Shown: positions 1-8,575 of the stretch, piece by piece
Layout: the number at the start of each line of letters is the position of its first letter
How positions within the stretch are numbered: position 1 is the stretch's first letter
Source of the DNA: an uncultured Akkermansia sp.
GTDB taxonomy: Bacteria; Verrucomicrobiota; Verrucomicrobiia; Verrucomicrobiales; Akkermansiaceae
DNA length: 64,000 nucleotides
Assembly (NCBI GenBank): GCA_944390825.1
Contig: CALXRG010000010.1
Span: 1-64,000 of the forward strand
Direction: 5' to 3'
The notes under the pieces: model-generated
What the model was told of the DNA's origin: nothing
Databases searched by the model: none
The model's input: the letters and a program-made list of their open reading frames with translations, nothing else
Position numbers and translations under genes: made by a program

Positions 1-48
1 ATTATCCACAAGCCCGATATCAACTCAAGCGACGAGCTCACCCCCCCA

Positions 49-230
49 TCAGGGAGGTGAGCTCGTTGAGTGCTTACCTTCAGTTGTGCAATCAGCTGCA
101 TTCTCTTTCTTCGTAAGCGCTCAAGCAAACCCATTCCGGGCAGGCATACGAGACTGGGCCGGCATAAGGGAACAGCGTGAGCACTCTACGAGCACGAGCC
201 CGTGTCAGGGAGGCGGACTCGTTGAGTGTT
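49..230. repeat. Diverged direct repeat pair in gene-free left end
   Basis: Positions 49-75 and 205-230 carry two similar copies sharing TCAGGGAGG and CTCGTTGAGTG with a few substitutions between. Positions 32-42 and 56-66 form an 11-bp inverted repeat around the first copy. A short direct repeat GGTACATCC lies at 242-250 and 257-265. No believable gene is seen in 1-345. Confidence 0.5.
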
Positions 231-282
231 CGTTCATCATGGGGTACATCCTACCCGGTACATCCCACGCCTGATATCAGCA

Positions 283-322
283 ACACCCCCGGGGTCAGCC
301 ATGTGCGGGACCCCGGGGGTGT
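283..322 (-). terminator. Strong hairpin after the kinase gene, probable terminator
   Basis: A perfect 14-bp inverted repeat (283-296 with 309-322, 12-base loop) starts 24 bases beyond the stop of the minus-strand kinase gene. There is no clear T-run after it on the minus strand, so it is either an atypical terminator or a 3' stabilising hairpin. Confidence 0.55.
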
Positions 323-345
323 GGACAAACAGGGAGAGCTTACGA

Positions 346-1437
346 TCAGTATTTCTCTACAACGCGCTGCATTTCGTCCATCTGGGCTTCAATGGACTCG
401 ACGAGGGCCATCTGGGTTCTCGTGCGGTCGAGGTTGTGCTCCGGACGTTTGATCTTGAAGTAGGTGTCGCCTTCCAGGTAGTCCGTGAGGAAGCGCATGC
501 CACACTCCATGGTCAGCAGCTTGCCAGAGAACGGCAGCAGGCTCTTTTCCAACGGGGTGAGGAAGGTGGCGGCTTCGCAGTAGCCTTTGGCCAGTGCTTC
601 AAAGTACTCCATGCGCATGACAACTTTGGTGATGTCCTTCTCATCCTCAGCTGCGGGGGAGGTGGAGGTGCGGATCATGTCGCCAAAGTCATAGAGAGAT
701 GACCCGGGCATGGTAGTGTCAAGGTCAATCACGCAGATGCCCTCGCCCGTGACGTCATCGAGCATGACGTTGTTGAGCTTGGTGTCGTTGTGCGTGACGC
801 GCAGGGGGAGATCACCACTGGCGAGGTAGTTGACGACCTTGTGGCAGTCAGCCTCGCGGGAGAGGTACCAGTCAATTTCTTTCTGGACGGACTTCACCCG
901 GCCCAAGGGGTCTGTGGCGATGGCGTTCTGGAAGTTGCGGAAGCGCTTGGTGGTGTTGTGGAAGTCCGGGATGGTCTCGAACAAAGGCTCGCCGGGGAGG
1001 TTGGCGCCAAGCTTTTGGAAGTTGCCGAAAGCTCGTGCAACCTCGACACACTGACCGGGGTTTTCGATCATGTCGTAGGTGCGGGCACGCTCGATGAAGG
1101 GGTAGACGCGCCAGACGTTGCCTTCTTCATCCTGCGCATAGGGCTTTCCGTCCTTGGCAGGGATGATGGTGAGCGTCCGTCGGTAGGCTTCTTTGCAGCC
1201 CTCGGCCTGCAGGACTCGCAGGGCTTCGTCGGTCACGCGCTTGACATTCTCCATCAGGGGAATGGGCTGCTTGAAGACGTTGCTGTTGACTCGCTGCAGG
1301 ATGAAGCGCGTGCGCAGCCCCGCCTGATCGACTTCGATACGGAAGGTGTCGTTGATGTGGCCGGAGCCGTAGGGGCCGCCAAACACATAGTCCGCGCGCA
1401 GATCGAAGAGGTTGGCTACCGCTTTGATGTCGTACAT
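346..1437 (-). CDS. N-acetylhexosamine 1-kinase-like phosphotransferase (APH fold)
   Basis: A 363-residue kinase of the aminoglycoside phosphotransferase fold, resembling bifidobacterial NahK, which phosphorylates free GlcNAc or GalNAc at C1. Visible motifs are the glycine-rich GGPYGSGHINDTF near residues 20-32, the catalytic HNDTKLNN with D218 and N223, and the metal-binding IDLD (D238, D240). The start is MYDIKAV at 1435-1437; a longer frame overlaps the upstream gene and adds unrelated residues. It lies 34 bp after a sugar-1-phosphate nucleotidyltransferase, so the pair probably turns salvaged hexosamine or galactose into a nucleotide sugar. The fold and kinase role are clear. The exact sugar is inferred and could be another hexose. 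Confidence 0.8.
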   Translation of the reverse strand: MYDIKAVANLFDLRADYVFGGPYGSGHINDTFRIEVDQAGLRTRFILQRVNSNVFKQPIPLMENVKRVTDEALRVLQAEGCKEAYRRTLTIIPAKDGKPYAQDEEGNVWRVYPFIERARTYDMIENPGQCVEVARAFGNFQKLGANLPGEPLFETIPDFHNTTKRFRNFQNAIATDPLGRVKSVQKEIDWYLSREADCHKVVNYLASGDLPLRVTHNDTKLNNVMLDDVTGEGICVIDLDTTMPGSSLYDFGDMIRTSTSPAAEDEKDITKVVMRMEYFEALAKGYCEAATFLTPLEKSLLPFSGKLLTMECGMRFLTDYLEGDTYFKIKRPEHNLDRTRTQMALVESIEAQMDEMQRVVEKY

Positions 1438-1471
1438 AAGAAAGGATGGGTACGGAAACAAAACGCTGGCG

Positions 1472-2380
1472 TTAGCCGAGTTTAGCGGGATAGACACCGT
1501 CTTCCACGAGTTTGGCAATGCTCTCTACCACGGCGGGCTTGTCGCTGGGATAGGTCACGCCAAGCCAGCTAGCAGTGGTTTTGATGACGCGGCAGTCGGC
1601 CTTGCCGTTGTGGATGAGTTCGTCTACTACTGTTGGAATGTAGCATTCGCTCTTGAGCTCGCTGCCATGGGCGGCCAGGAAGCCCTTGAAGTGGTCCTGT
1701 ATGCGGGCGATGAAGGAGGCGGGGAAGACCCAGAAGTTCATGGAGACAAGCTCTTCGGGATCGACGGGTTTCCGCTCCCCGCTCAGGCTGTCGCCGCGGC
1801 AAACGCCGTCCGGTTCGACCATGATTTTGGTGAACTCTTCCACGCTGTCGAGGTAGCCGTTCTCGATACCGCAGATGCCACGGTTGACGTCACCGTGGTC
1901 GCTGAGGGTATTTTTGAGGGGGTAACCGATCATGCCATAGTGCTCTTTGCCATCGGCAGCAGCGGTGGAGGTGAGGAATTCTGCGGCTTTGGCGAAGGCA
2001 TCTGCGCCGTAGAAGTCATCCGCGTTCACGACGCCGAAGGGGCCTGTGACTACGTTGCGGGCGGCGAGCAGAGCGTGCGCGGTGCCCCAGGGCTTCACTC
2101 GCCCTTCCGGGACGCTGTATCCCTCAGGCAGGTCGTCGAGGCACTGGAAGGCATAGTCAACTTCAATCTTGCCTGCAAAGCGGGAGCCTACCTGGGTCTT
2201 GAATGCTTCTTCGAAGTCCTTACGGATGATGAACACCACCTTGCCGAAGCCGGCGCGGATGGCATCGTACACGGAATAGTCCAGAATTACTTCACCGTTG
2301 GGGCCCATCGGGTCCAACTGCTTGAGGCCACCATAACGGCTGCCCATACCTGCTGCGAGAACAAGGAGTGTCGGTTTCAT
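1472..2380 (-). CDS. Sugar-1-phosphate nucleotidyltransferase
   Basis: A 302-residue GT-A-fold nucleotidyltransferase. The N-terminus LVLAAGMGSRYGGLKQLDP is the nucleotide-binding signature, with WGTAHALL and VNADDFYG (metal-binding Asp) further on. The family makes NDP-sugars from NTP and sugar-1-phosphate. The start MKPTLLV at 2378-2380 puts the signature at the N-terminus; a longer frame would run into the promoter region. It is the first gene of a two-gene operon with the NahK-like kinase, with a promoter at 2418-2446. Together they would convert a free sugar to a UDP-sugar. Substrate identity cannot be read from the sequence. Confidence 0.85.
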   Translation of the reverse strand: MKPTLLVLAAGMGSRYGGLKQLDPMGPNGEVILDYSVYDAIRAGFGKVVFIIRKDFEEAFKTQVGSRFAGKIEVDYAFQCLDDLPEGYSVPEGRVKPWGTAHALLAARNVVTGPFGVVNADDFYGADAFAKAAEFLTSTAAADGKEHYGMIGYPLKNTLSDHGDVNRGICGIENGYLDSVEEFTKIMVEPDGVCRGDSLSGERKPVDPEELVSMNFWVFPASFIARIQDHFKGFLAAHGSELKSECYIPTVVDELIHNGKADCRVIKTTASWLGVTYPSDKPAVVESIAKLVEDGVYPAKLG

Positions 2381-2417
2381 AACAATAAAAAAGACAAATG
2401 TACCTCTGTACGGCTGT

Positions 2418-2446
2418 ATTCTATCCTTTCCGGCTCCGTTTGGCAA
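2418..2446 (-). promoter_or_regulatory. Promoter of nucleotidyltransferase-kinase operon
   Basis: On the minus strand TTGCCA (2441-2446), 17-bp spacer, TAGAAT (2418-2423). It leaves a leader of about 30 nt before the start at 2380. Confidence 0.7.
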
Positions 2447-2653
2447 GGCCGAATTGGCTTAAATGGGTGTAATTTCTTTTTGTCTCAAGTCTTTTGGTCC
2501 CGATGTGCTCTTGTGTGGGTTGTTGATGGGGGCTGCTAGTGTGCGTGGCTCGGGAGGGCCGGTGCCCATGAAGGGTGGGACGGAAATCAGTTCTTCTGCT
2601 GTCCCGTGACTGTAGGGCTCCCTGTACACTTGACGGGGGGCCAGGGGAGGAAG

Positions 2654-3562
2654 TCAGGTCTGCGCCGATCGGTGCAGCAGGCAGCAGAAGCCGCCGGCTC
2701 CGTAGCCGTGCTCCGGCAGAATGCGGTAGGCGGGGAAGTCCGCCAGTGTGCTTTGATAGGGAGCTAGAGCGGGTACTTCCCGGGCGTGCCACCCCGGGAC
2801 GCGTTTTTGGATGTAGCTCATGACTTTTTCGTTTTCGTCCGGGTCGTAGGTGCAGGTGGTGTAGAGGATGTGTCCGCCGGGTGCTGTGCAATGGCATGCC
2901 GCGAGCAGGATGCCTTTTTGCCGTTTGGCATTGCCGTTGACCACGGAGGCGCCGAGACAGCCGGGATTCCTGATGCCCTTGGCCAGCAGGGACTGCCCGC
3001 TGCAGGGGGCATCCACCAGAATCAAATCAAACTGCTCACCGCTGCTGCCCCACTGATCCGGGCGCAGTCCCGTGACGTGCACTTGCCCGAGGCCGCATTG
3101 CCCGAGGTTTTGCCGCAGGATGCCTCGGCGGGCTGCGTTGACTTCGTTGGCGGTGTGGGGGTGGTTGCCATCGGGCGCGAAGCGTGCGCACAGCAGCATT
3201 GTTTTGCCTCCGGGCGCGGCGCAGAGATCCAGGCTGCGCTCCGGCCGGGGAACAGCGGACAGTGCGGCAGATTCCCAACAGGAGGAGAGGTCCAGTACGT
3301 AATAGAGCCCGGCCTGGTAGTCTGCAAACCCCGCGGGCTTGATTCCAGGCGCAGGCACCTTCACGCGAGGGGGCAGCCAGGGCATGGCCGTGGTGTCAGC
3401 GCAGTCAAAGGGTGGTGCGTAGTCCGGCGGCGCCAGGGGGCTGAGCACGACGGCGCTGCGGGAGGATTCCCCTGCCCGCAGCGCGGCTGCGAGACGCTCT
3501 GCTTGTCCGTGGGACAGTCCCAGGCGGGTGCAGAGACGGATTTCGGCTTTGGTGAGTTCCAT
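2654..3562 (-). CDS. NOL1/NOP2/Sun-family RNA m5C methyltransferase (RsmF/RsmB-like)
   Basis: A 302-residue SAM-dependent RNA cytosine-C5 methyltransferase. It shows the SAM-binding LDLCAAPGGKT, the motif IV DAPCSG and the motif VI TTCTYDPDENE. The two cysteines in PCSG and TCT are the release and nucleophilic cysteines of this family. The start MELTKAE at 3560-3562 is preferred because the upstream extension MTGSPTDRSP is low-complexity and overlaps a tandem repeat. It lacks the N-terminal NusB domain of RsmB and the long C-terminal extension of E. coli RsmF, so rRNA is the likely but unproven target. It is downstream of the ROK kinase on the same strand, with a 119-bp gap. Confidence 0.8.
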   Translation of the reverse strand: MELTKAEIRLCTRLGLSHGQAERLAAALRAGESSRSAVVLSPLAPPDYAPPFDCADTTAMPWLPPRVKVPAPGIKPAGFADYQAGLYYVLDLSSCWESAALSAVPRPERSLDLCAAPGGKTMLLCARFAPDGNHPHTANEVNAARRGILRQNLGQCGLGQVHVTGLRPDQWGSSGEQFDLILVDAPCSGQSLLAKGIRNPGCLGASVVNGNAKRQKGILLAACHCTAPGGHILYTTCTYDPDENEKVMSYIQKRVPGWHAREVPALAPYQSTLADFPAYRILPEHGYGAGGFCCLLHRSAQT

Positions 3563-3596
3563 GCCTTTGGGATTGCGCTCGGTGTTTTGGTTGGTG

Positions 3597-3627
3597 GGGG
3601 ACCGGTCAGTAGGGGAACCGGTCAATA
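3597..3627. repeat. Short tandem duplication in spacer
   Basis: Two near-identical copies of a 15-16 bp unit, GGGGACCGGTCAGTA (3597-3611) and GGGGAACCGGTCAATA (3612-3627), lie between the ROK and methyltransferase genes. The spacer has no other visible signal. Confidence 0.7.
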
Positions 3628-3681
3628 GGGGGGCGGGGGCTTGTTCGGGATGGCGCCGGGGCTGTCAGGGCTGCGCTGGGC

Positions 3682-4620
3682 TCAGGCCCCATGCAACGCC
3701 ATGTTTGCGGCACCGATGAGTCCGGCGTCGTTGCTGAACTGGGCCGGCAGGATGCGCAGGCGCTCGTAGTGAGAGGGATAGAGCTGGGACTTGAGGTGCC
3801 GGCGCAGCGGGGCAAAAAGCAGCTCTCCGGCTTTGGCGACGCCTCCTCCGATGATGAAGGCTTCCGGGTTGAGAACGTAGTGGCAGTTCATGAGGGTGCA
3901 GGCGAGTTTGCAGGCGATGTCGTCCCACTGTCGCAGCGCGACGGGACATCCGTCTTTAGCTGCCCACTCCAGCTCAAGAGGAGTGCATTTTTCCAAGGGT
4001 TTGGAAATACCGGCGGCGGCGTAGGCAAGCTGAGCTTCGGCGGCAATCTCGCGGTTGCCGATGTAGTCCTCGACAGCGCCCCGGTTCCCGTAGTGGCCGA
4101 TGCGCCCGCGGTAGTCGATGCTCATCTGCCCGAGTTCTCCCGCGGCACCCAGGTGTCCACGCAGCATGCGGCCATGCACGATGATGCCGCTGCCTACGCC
4201 TGTACCAAGCGTCAGGCAAACGACGTTCTGCATGCCCCTGCCCGCACCGTAGGTCCATTCGGCGTAGGCCATGCAGTTGGCGTCGTTGTCGATGGCTACG
4301 GGGAGGCCGCAGAGTTCTTCCAGAATGCGGACGGCAAAGATATCGTGCCAGCCGGGCACGTTGGTGAGGGAATCCACCCGCCCTGCCTCATGGTCGACAA
4401 AGCCCGGCAGGCCCATGCCCACGGCTTGGACTTCCGGGAAGCTGGTGCGCAACTCTCCTATGCGGCGGGCTGTTGCCCGGAGGATTTCATCAGGTGAGGC
4501 AAAGGCGGCGGTCGGCAGCGGTTCTCCTTTGTGGACGACTGCGGCACCCTGCACGACGGCAAACTTGATGGAGGTGCCACCCATGTCGACACCTATGGCT
4601 TGTGCTGGCTGTGTGTTCAT
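3682..4620 (-). CDS. ROK-family sugar kinase (glucokinase-like)
   Basis: A 312-residue ROK kinase, probably a cytoplasmic glucokinase or related hexose kinase. It has the phosphate-binding VDMGGTSIKFAVV at the N-terminus, the catalytic-loop DNDANCMAYAEW, and the second ATP-binding GTGVGSGII. The usual ROK zinc motif CxCGxxGCxE is absent: around residues 160-188 the equivalent stretch reads GRIGHYGNRGAVEDY, keeping the final Glu but none of the cysteines. It starts 47 bp after mutL on the same strand, so it is probably co-transcribed. A transcriptional repressor is excluded because there is no helix-turn-helix domain. Confidence 0.82.
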   Translation of the reverse strand: MNTQPAQAIGVDMGGTSIKFAVVQGAAVVHKGEPLPTAAFASPDEILRATARRIGELRTSFPEVQAVGMGLPGFVDHEAGRVDSLTNVPGWHDIFAVRILEELCGLPVAIDNDANCMAYAEWTYGAGRGMQNVVCLTLGTGVGSGIIVHGRMLRGHLGAAGELGQMSIDYRGRIGHYGNRGAVEDYIGNREIAAEAQLAYAAAGISKPLEKCTPLELEWAAKDGCPVALRQWDDIACKLACTLMNCHYVLNPEAFIIGGGVAKAGELLFAPLRRHLKSQLYPSHYERLRILPAQFSNDAGLIGAANMALHGA

Positions 4621-4667
4621 GTTTTTCTTTGGAGATGGGGAGAAAGGTAATGGGGCGGGCTTGGTGG

Positions 4668-6713
4668 TTACTGGCTTTGGAACTTGCGGTTGATTTCGCT
4701 CAGTGCGTACGGGACGAGGGTGGGCTTGCCGGTGGGGGTGCAGTACGGGATCTCACAGCGCAGCAGATCAATTAGCAGAGGCAGGGGGCGGGACAGCCAG
4801 GGGGTGAGGTCTTCGGCGCAGGCGTATTGATGTGACAGTCGGATGGCAAATGGCTCAAACGGGTTGCGGCTGCGGCGCAGGCGTCCTTCGCCCCGGATGA
4901 AGAAGTTCATGAGTTCATACAGGAACGGCTCGACTTCATCCAGAGGCAGCATCGCGGGCAAGGCTTCCACACGCAGGGTGCTGCGGCCAAAGGGGGTAAT
5001 CATGAAGCCAGCCTGCTCCAGCTGCGGCAGCAGGCGCTGCGCGGCTCCCATTTCCCGCACGTCCCACTCGAGCATCAGGGGGGCGAGCAGGCGTTGGGCG
5101 GTGAGTGGTCGGCGGTTGGTTTCCAGTAGACGCTCGAAGATGATGCGCTCGCGGGCTGCCCGTGGGTTCATGAGTACGAGTCCTTCCGAGTTCTCGAAAA
5201 GAGTGTAGCGCTGATGCAGGCAGCCCAGGTAGCGGAACTTGGGCAAAAGCTCTTCTGTTACCGGGACGGTCTCTGTTCCTGAGGACGACTCCGAAGGACT
5301 CGCATCGGCCTGATGCGGCTGCGTGACAGGCGGCTCAGGGGCTGGTTCGCGGGTACCGGCGGCAGGAGGAAATGGCGCGCGGGTATCGGAGGAAACAGGG
5401 GTTGCCCCGCGTGAATCCGCAGATGGAGAAACTGGGGAGGACGCGGCTTCCGAAGATGCGAATGAGGCCGGAGATGGGACCGGGGCTTTGCCTGGCAGAT
5501 TATTCCGGATAGGCTCCATGGGCGGGAGCTTGAGCTGCTGCTGGCGAGGTTCGACTATCGGGCGCAGCACCAGACGGGGATTGACGCCGGCCTCAGATCG
5601 GCGGGGCTGGGCTGGTTCCGGGGAGCGGGGCGGCACTGCGCCGGCTGCGGTCGCTGCCTGGAGTGGAGCCGGAATCGGACCTGCAACCGGGACATCCAAC
5701 TCGCCCCGTGCGTGCGCCGTTAGTGTTGACCCGATCGCTTCCATCACCGCCATGGTGATGTCTGACGGTCGCCGGAAGCGCACCTCGCGTTTGGCTGGGT
5801 GAACGTTGACGTCTACCAGTCCGGGATCCACTTCCAGATACAGGAACAGGGACGGGTGCAGTCCCGTCGGGAACCCGCCAAAGCCGTCTCGTACTGCGCG
5901 TGCGATGATTTTGTCTTCGATGGGGCGGCCGTTGAGGAAAATGTACTGCATGCGGCGATTGCGCCGGGCCTCGGAGAGCGGCATCAGGAAACCGGTCACG
6001 CGCACACCGGGAGCCTCCGTCGGGCGAATCCTCATGAGTTTGGCGGCTTGTTCACGGCCGATGAACTCGGCAATACGCTGACGCAGATCATGGGTAGCCG
6101 GCACATCGAAGCATGGGGAGCCGTCCTTCACCAGCACGAAGCGAACCCCGGGAAAGGCCAGGGCATGCAAGCGCAGCTGGTGTTCGGCGTGTCCGTATTC
6201 GGTTTCGTCGCTTTTCAGGAATTTACGGCGTACCGGTGTGTTGTAGAAGAGGTTGGTGACGGTGATTTCTGTGCCGGGGGCGCAGCCGGCATCCATGACG
6301 GCGGGCGGGGAGCCGCCTTCGCTGCGGATCAGCGTCCCGCTGACGTCGCTGGCGCGGCGTGTCAGGATTTGCAGCTGGGAGACGGAGGCGATACTCGGGA
6401 GGGCTTCTCCTCGGAACCCCAGTTGGCGGATATCGAAAAGGTCTTCCGCGTTGTGCAGTTTGCTTGTGGCATGGCGCATGAGACAGAGCTCGGCATCCGT
6501 CCGGCTCATGCCGCTGCCGTCATCGGTCACTTTCATTAGGGCGATTCCGCCCCGGCGCACTTCCACGCGCACGCAGTGGGCTCCGGCATCGATGCTGTTT
6601 TCGACCAGTTCCTTCAGCACGGAAGCGGGACGCTCCACGACTTCGCCCGCAGCCACCTGGCTGGCGAGTACATCATCCATGAGGTGGATTTTCTGGTCGG
6701 GGGTGTCAGACAT
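4668..6713 (-). CDS. mutL: DNA mismatch repair protein MutL
   Basis: A 681-residue MutL. The N-terminal GHKL ATPase is clear: ELVENSIDAGA, DDGSGM and GFRGEALPSIASV. A long Pro/Ser/Ala-rich linker separates it from the C-terminal dimerisation domain. In that domain the metal-dependent endonuclease motif DQHAxxERxxYE is replaced near residues 515-527 by NPRAARERIIFE, so nicking activity is probably lost. E. coli MutL also lacks that activity but works with MutH; no mutH is seen here. The start MSDTPDQ at 6711-6713 follows a promoter at 6730-6758; the longer frame would read through that promoter. The ROK gene follows at 47 bp. Confidence 0.93.
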   Translation of the reverse strand: MSDTPDQKIHLMDDVLASQVAAGEVVERPASVLKELVENSIDAGAHCVRVEVRRGGIALMKVTDDGSGMSRTDAELCLMRHATSKLHNAEDLFDIRQLGFRGEALPSIASVSQLQILTRRASDVSGTLIRSEGGSPPAVMDAGCAPGTEITVTNLFYNTPVRRKFLKSDETEYGHAEHQLRLHALAFPGVRFVLVKDGSPCFDVPATHDLRQRIAEFIGREQAAKLMRIRPTEAPGVRVTGFLMPLSEARRNRRMQYIFLNGRPIEDKIIARAVRDGFGGFPTGLHPSLFLYLEVDPGLVDVNVHPAKREVRFRRPSDITMAVMEAIGSTLTAHARGELDVPVAGPIPAPLQAATAAGAVPPRSPEPAQPRRSEAGVNPRLVLRPIVEPRQQQLKLPPMEPIRNNLPGKAPVPSPASFASSEAASSPVSPSADSRGATPVSSDTRAPFPPAAGTREPAPEPPVTQPHQADASPSESSSGTETVPVTEELLPKFRYLGCLHQRYTLFENSEGLVLMNPRAARERIIFERLLETNRRPLTAQRLLAPLMLEWDVREMGAAQRLLPQLEQAGFMITPFGRSTLRVEALPAMLPLDEVEPFLYELMNFFIRGEGRLRRSRNPFEPFAIRLSHQYACAEDLTPWLSRPLPLLIDLLRCEIPYCTPTGKPTLVPYALSEINRKFQSQ

Positions 6714-6729
6714 CGTGAGAAGTGCCCCC

Positions 6730-6758
6730 ACTCTACCACGACTGAGCGGGAGCGTCAA
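6730..6758 (-). promoter_or_regulatory. mutL promoter
   Basis: On the minus strand TTGACG (6753-6758), 17-bp spacer, TAGAGT (6730-6735). The start codon follows 16 bases after the -10, giving a leader of about 10 nt. Confidence 0.7.
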
Positions 6759-6822
6759 CTCTCCAAAGCTTTCCTCATGCGGCCTCTCCGCGTGAAATGA
6801 CACAAAAAGGTAGGCTGGGGGC

Positions 6823-6851
6823 TAGCCAACGCGCGCGTCGTAGTGTAAGAT
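6823..6851 (+). promoter_or_regulatory. mcsA promoter, leaderless type
   Basis: TAGCCA (6823-6828), 17-bp spacer, TAAGAT (6846-6851). The GTG start at 6859 is only 7 bases after the -10, so transcription should begin at or next to the start codon. Confidence 0.6.
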
Positions 6852-6858
6852 AGGGCCC

Positions 6859-7407
6859 GTGAAAAAGTGCCAGATATGCGGTAAGCCTGCTTCGATGTTC
6901 CTGACGCAGATCGTCAACGGACAGGTGACTGAGCTTGCCTTCTGCGAAGAGTGCGCGAAAGCCAAGGGGCTTTTTGATCCCCAATCGCTCTCTTTTGCCG
7001 AGAATTTTTTCCCTGAGCAGTTTAAGGAGAAACTCGATAACCTGATGCGCGAGCTGTCCGGGTCCGCGCCGAAGGACCGTGCCCAGCTTCCTCCGGCCTC
7101 TCCCAATATGCTGACGGAGTGTCCTGCGTGCCACTTCACGCTGGCGGATTTCCGCCGCACGGAGCGCTTGGGGTGCCCGGTTTGCTATGAGGTTTTTGCT
7201 CAGGAGATCGCAGGTGACCAGCCTTTCCCCCCTGTTGATGCAGGGGATCAGCGGCCAGACGCAGCTGGTGGCTCCCCCGCTCCGGGGACTTCTCCTGCCA
7301 AAACACCTTCCGTTCTGCAGCTGAAAGCCGAACTTCAGCAGGCCATCGAGCGCGAGGACTATGAAAAGGCCGCCCAGTTGCGCGATCAAATCAGAAAACT
7401 CTCATGA
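6859..7407 (+). CDS. mcsA: McsA-like zinc-finger/UVR protein
   Basis: A 182-residue protein like McsA, the activator of the McsB arginine kinase in Gram-positive bacteria. It carries paired zinc-binding CxxC motifs (CQIC, CEEC, CPAC, CPVC) and a C-terminal UVR motif, ELQQAIEREDYEKAAQLRDQI. The start is GTG, chosen because it gives the first CxxC directly and sits 7 bases after a -10. The gene overlaps mcsB by 4 bp (ATGA), and clpC follows, reproducing the mcsA-mcsB-clpC order of Bacillus without a visible ctsR. Zinc binding and partner interaction with McsB or ClpC are inferred from the family. Confidence 0.88.
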   Translation: MKKCQICGKPASMFLTQIVNGQVTELAFCEECAKAKGLFDPQSLSFAENFFPEQFKEKLDNLMRELSGSAPKDRAQLPPASPNMLTECPACHFTLADFRRTERLGCPVCYEVFAQEIAGDQPFPPVDAGDQRPDAAGGSPAPGTSPAKTPSVLQLKAELQQAIEREDYEKAAQLRDQIRKLS

Positions 7408-8543
7408 AGCCAGCCTCCTCCAAAACAGCGCTCCGTAAGCTCATCAAACAAGCGGCCAGCGGCACCCCGCCCTGGGTCGGCTCGGGTGTGCACAGTGACA
7501 TTCTCCTGGGCTTTGCAGCCCGCATTATCCGCAACATCAAGGAAGCCCCTTTCCCGGGGTGGAGTACCGCAGAGGATCGCCAAAAAGTTTTCAACACGCT
7601 GAGCCCGGCCCTGCTGTCCAACAAAAAGCTCGGGGTGGATGGCTTTGCCGAGATGTCCGACTTAACGCTGGATGAGCGCCGCCTGCTACTGGAGCGGAAG
7701 CTGATTTCGCCTTGCATGGCAGCACGGCAGGACGGCTGTTTTGTCGGATGCAGCAAAAAGGGAGATATCTCCGTGCTGATCAATGAAGAGGAACACCTGG
7801 TTGTGCGCTGTTTTGAGGATGGCTCCGACCCTCATTCGAGCTTCCGGAGGTTTCGCTCGATTGCGAAGTCCCTGGATGACGCTATTCCTTTCGCCCGGGA
7901 TCCCCGGCGGGGAGTTCTGGGCAGCGTGCCGGCAGAGGTGGGCGATGGCATGCAGCTGTATTTCCTGCTGCACCTGCCCGGTATTGTCCTGGCTGGTATG
8001 ATGGAGCAGGTTGCACGCGGCGCAGAGAAGCTCGCCATGAGTCTCACTCCCCTGCACGGCAACGAGGAAAACTCCGGCAACTGCTACCTGCTCGGTGCAG
8101 GCCCCGCCCGCGCAGACAAGACCGAGGTTATGTTCGAGCACCTCGACGACATTGCTCAGGAACTGATCGCCCGGGAGTGGCAAATCCGCCACAAGCTCTT
8201 CTACAGCAAGCCCGACGAGGTCTTGGATGTCATTGGTCGCAGCTATGGTTTGCTGCACTATGCTCACCGGCTGACCTACAGTGAACTGCAGCACAATATT
8301 TCGTTTTTGCGCCTGGGGGCCGCGCTGGAACTGATTAAAACCTACGGCATGCCCAGCTCTTACCATCTGTGTGAGCTTTTCGCAAATGCGCTGCTGGAGT
8401 TCGCTCCCGGCATGATCGCTCACTCCGGCATCACCGACGAAGACGAGCAGGAGCGGGCACGCGCTCAAGCCGTCCTTCATATGCTCAGCTGCGCAGACCT
8501 AGAGTTTCTGTCGCCTTTGCTTGATGCATCGTATTCTTCCTGA
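7404..8543 (+). CDS. mcsB: McsB-like protein-arginine kinase homologue, catalytic site degraded
   Basis: A 379-residue homologue of McsB, the guanidino-kinase-fold enzyme that phosphorylates arginines on proteins destined for ClpCP. Family likeness is seen in the N-terminal DILLGFAARIIRNI (usual form DIVLSSRIRLARN), the VLINEEEHL motif near 124-132, and the HLPG after the active-site loop. Key residues are missing: the CPTNxGTGxR loop is VPAEVGDGMQ (175-184), so the active-site Cys is Val and the Arg is Gln. The first Arg of SSRIR is Ala, and the later RGLYGEG phosphate-binding stretch is not recognisable. It is probably a pseudoenzyme that keeps an adaptor role. It is translationally coupled to mcsA and followed by clpC. 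Confidence 0.85.
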   Translation: MKPASSKTALRKLIKQAASGTPPWVGSGVHSDILLGFAARIIRNIKEAPFPGWSTAEDRQKVFNTLSPALLSNKKLGVDGFAEMSDLTLDERRLLLERKLISPCMAARQDGCFVGCSKKGDISVLINEEEHLVVRCFEDGSDPHSSFRRFRSIAKSLDDAIPFARDPRRGVLGSVPAEVGDGMQLYFLLHLPGIVLAGMMEQVARGAEKLAMSLTPLHGNEENSGNCYLLGAGPARADKTEVMFEHLDDIAQELIAREWQIRHKLFYSKPDEVLDVIGRSYGLLHYAHRLTYSELQHNISFLRLGAALELIKTYGMPSSYHLCELFANALLEFAPGMIAHSGITDEDEQERARAQAVLHMLSCADLEFLSPLLDASYSS

Positions 8544-8575
8544 CTGATTTATTCTTTCTGATCCACCCTATTTTC

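Noticed and set aside
1412..2539. Long plus-strand frame opposite the nucleotidyltransferase
   Set aside because: It is the complement of a clear nucleotidyltransferase and crosses its promoter.
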